Positions 4,683 through 5,159 of a stretch of DNA of 5,159 nucleotides are shown one piece after another (within the stretch, counting starts at the first letter, position 1; the number at the start of each line of letters is the position of its first letter). The notes beneath the pieces are model-generated. The model saw nothing but the letters and a program-made list of their open reading frames with translations. It did no database searches and was not told where the DNA came from. The position numbers and the translations under genes are program-made. Source of the DNA: Spirochaetales bacterium (lineage in GTDB: Bacteria; Spirochaetota; Spirochaetia; Treponematales; UBA12059); assembly GCA_004525355.1 (NCBI GenBank), contig SPCK01000182.1:1-5159 (forward strand), written 5' to 3'.

Positions 4683-5159
4683 TTATTCCTCGTCGTCCTC
4701 GGGAAGATTGGCGTTGTGGTAGACGCTCTGCACGTCGTCGTTTTCTTCGAGCCTGTCGATGAGCTTCGAGACCTTGGAACCCGCGTCCTTGTCCATATCA
4801 ACGAAGATTTCTGGAATCATGGACACCTCGGCGCCATCGGTTTCCATGCCCTTGGCGTTGATGGCGTCAAGCACGGTCTCGAAGGCGTCGGTAGCGGTAT
4901 AGATGACGATTTCTCCGCCTTCATTGACGATGTCGTCGGCGCCTGCTTCCAGGGCGACTTCCATCACTTGGTCCTCGGAATATTTTTCACCGTCAAGGGA
5001 GATGACGCCCTTGCGATTGAAGAGCCGGATGACGGCGTTGGAGGTGGCCAGCGACCCGCCAGCGCGGGTAAGCAGGTTTCGAACCTCGGCTGCGGCGCGA
5101 TTCTTGTTGTCCGTAAGCACTTCAATCAGGATGGCAATGCCGCCCGGGGCATACGCCTC
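4683..5159 (-). CDS. yebC: YebC/PmpR (TACO1) family protein, 5' end outside window
   Basis: The frame is open from the TAA at 4685-4683 to the window edge, showing 158 C-terminal residues of a protein usually about 240-250 long. The GTG at 5120 is an internal Val codon: the 13 codons before it (EAYAPGGIAILIE) match the conserved (Y/E)GYGPGG strand of the family, so the gene clearly continues. Further matches are LTDNKNRAAAEVRN, then a Gly-rich turn (RAGGSLATSNAV), RLFNRKGVI, EVALEAGADDI, a MIP strand (family MIPxxxV), and the C-terminal LIDRLEENDDVQSVYHNANL. Family members are cytosolic. They have been described as DNA-binding transcriptional regulators (PmpR) and, more recently, as translation factors that relieve ribosome stalling (TACO1, YebC/YeeI). 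The acidic tail PEDDEE is normal. It is immediately followed by ruvC, a very common pairing. Confidence 0.95.
   Translation of the reverse strand, partial: EAYAPGGIAILIEVLTDNKNRAAAEVRNLLTRAGGSLATSNAVIRLFNRKGVISLDGEKYSEDQVMEVALEAGADDIVNEGGEIVIYTATDAFETVLDAINAKGMETDGAEVSMIPEIFVDMDKDAGSKVSKLIDRLEENDDVQSVYHNANLPEDDEE
4688..4691 (-). promoter_or_regulatory. Shine-Dalgarno site of ruvC, supporting the GTG start
   Basis: On the minus strand GAGG lies inside the last codons of yebC and is separated by 7 nt (AATAAGG) from the GTG at 4680. This is ideal spacing and supports the GTG as the real start. It also shows that this genome uses Shine-Dalgarno sites for an internal operon gene, in contrast to hpt and ruvA. 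Confidence 0.65.

Noticed and set aside
5118..5120. GTG at 5120 as the yebC start
   Set aside because: The frame stays open to the window edge, and the 13 upstream codons encode the conserved YebC APGG strand, so this is an internal valine codon.
1..5159. A novel defence, mobile or biosynthetic system in the window
   Set aside because: Every substantial coding frame but one belongs to a known housekeeping family. There are no integrases, transposases, CRISPR repeats, toxin-antitoxin pairs or atypical composition islands, so a new multi-gene system is not supported.

Overview
The window is a compact housekeeping segment of a moderately GC-rich bacterium. It holds two convergent gene blocks. 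I lean towards a spirochaete (Spirochaetaceae-like). The reasons are the second gene, which resembles a small membrane-anchored hypothetical protein I associate with spirochaete tmk neighbourhoods, and the combination of tmk/hpt with yebC-ruvC-ruvA-ruvB-queA. This assignment is inference from memory, not proof.

Plus-strand block (1-1412): the last 61 codons of thymidylate kinase (tmk), an unnamed aromatic-rich protein of 199 residues with one N-terminal membrane segment, and a complete hypoxanthine phosphoribosyltransferase (hpt). tmk and hpt both belong to nucleotide metabolism. hpt appears to have its own extended -10 promoter, placed so close to the ATG that the mRNA would be leaderless.

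Minus-strand block (5159 down to 1487): yebC (5' end outside the window), ruvC, ruvA, ruvB and queA. RuvA and RuvB form the Holliday-junction branch-migration motor and RuvC is the resolvase. YebC is a TACO1/PmpR-family protein often encoded next to ruvC, and QueA acts in queuosine tRNA modification. yebC/ruvC (2-nt gap), ruvA/ruvB (4-nt gap) and ruvB/queA (26-nt overlap) are tightly packed. The 51-nt ruvC-ruvA gap is the one break and carries a convincing sigma70-type promoter with an extended -10, again 7 nt from the ATG. Overlapping its -35 are a perfect 6+6 dyad and a 12-bp direct repeat that also duplicates the ruvC stop codon in frame.

The blocks converge on a 74-bp CCGG-rich spacer (1413-1486) with at most a weak terminator. 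No mobile element, CRISPR array, tRNA or rRNA was seen, and no gap between genes exceeds 300 bases. I found no new multi-gene system. The most interesting content is regulatory: a shared TGCTAYACT-N7-ATG start arrangement at hpt and ruvA, and the repeat/dyad at the ruvA promoter.
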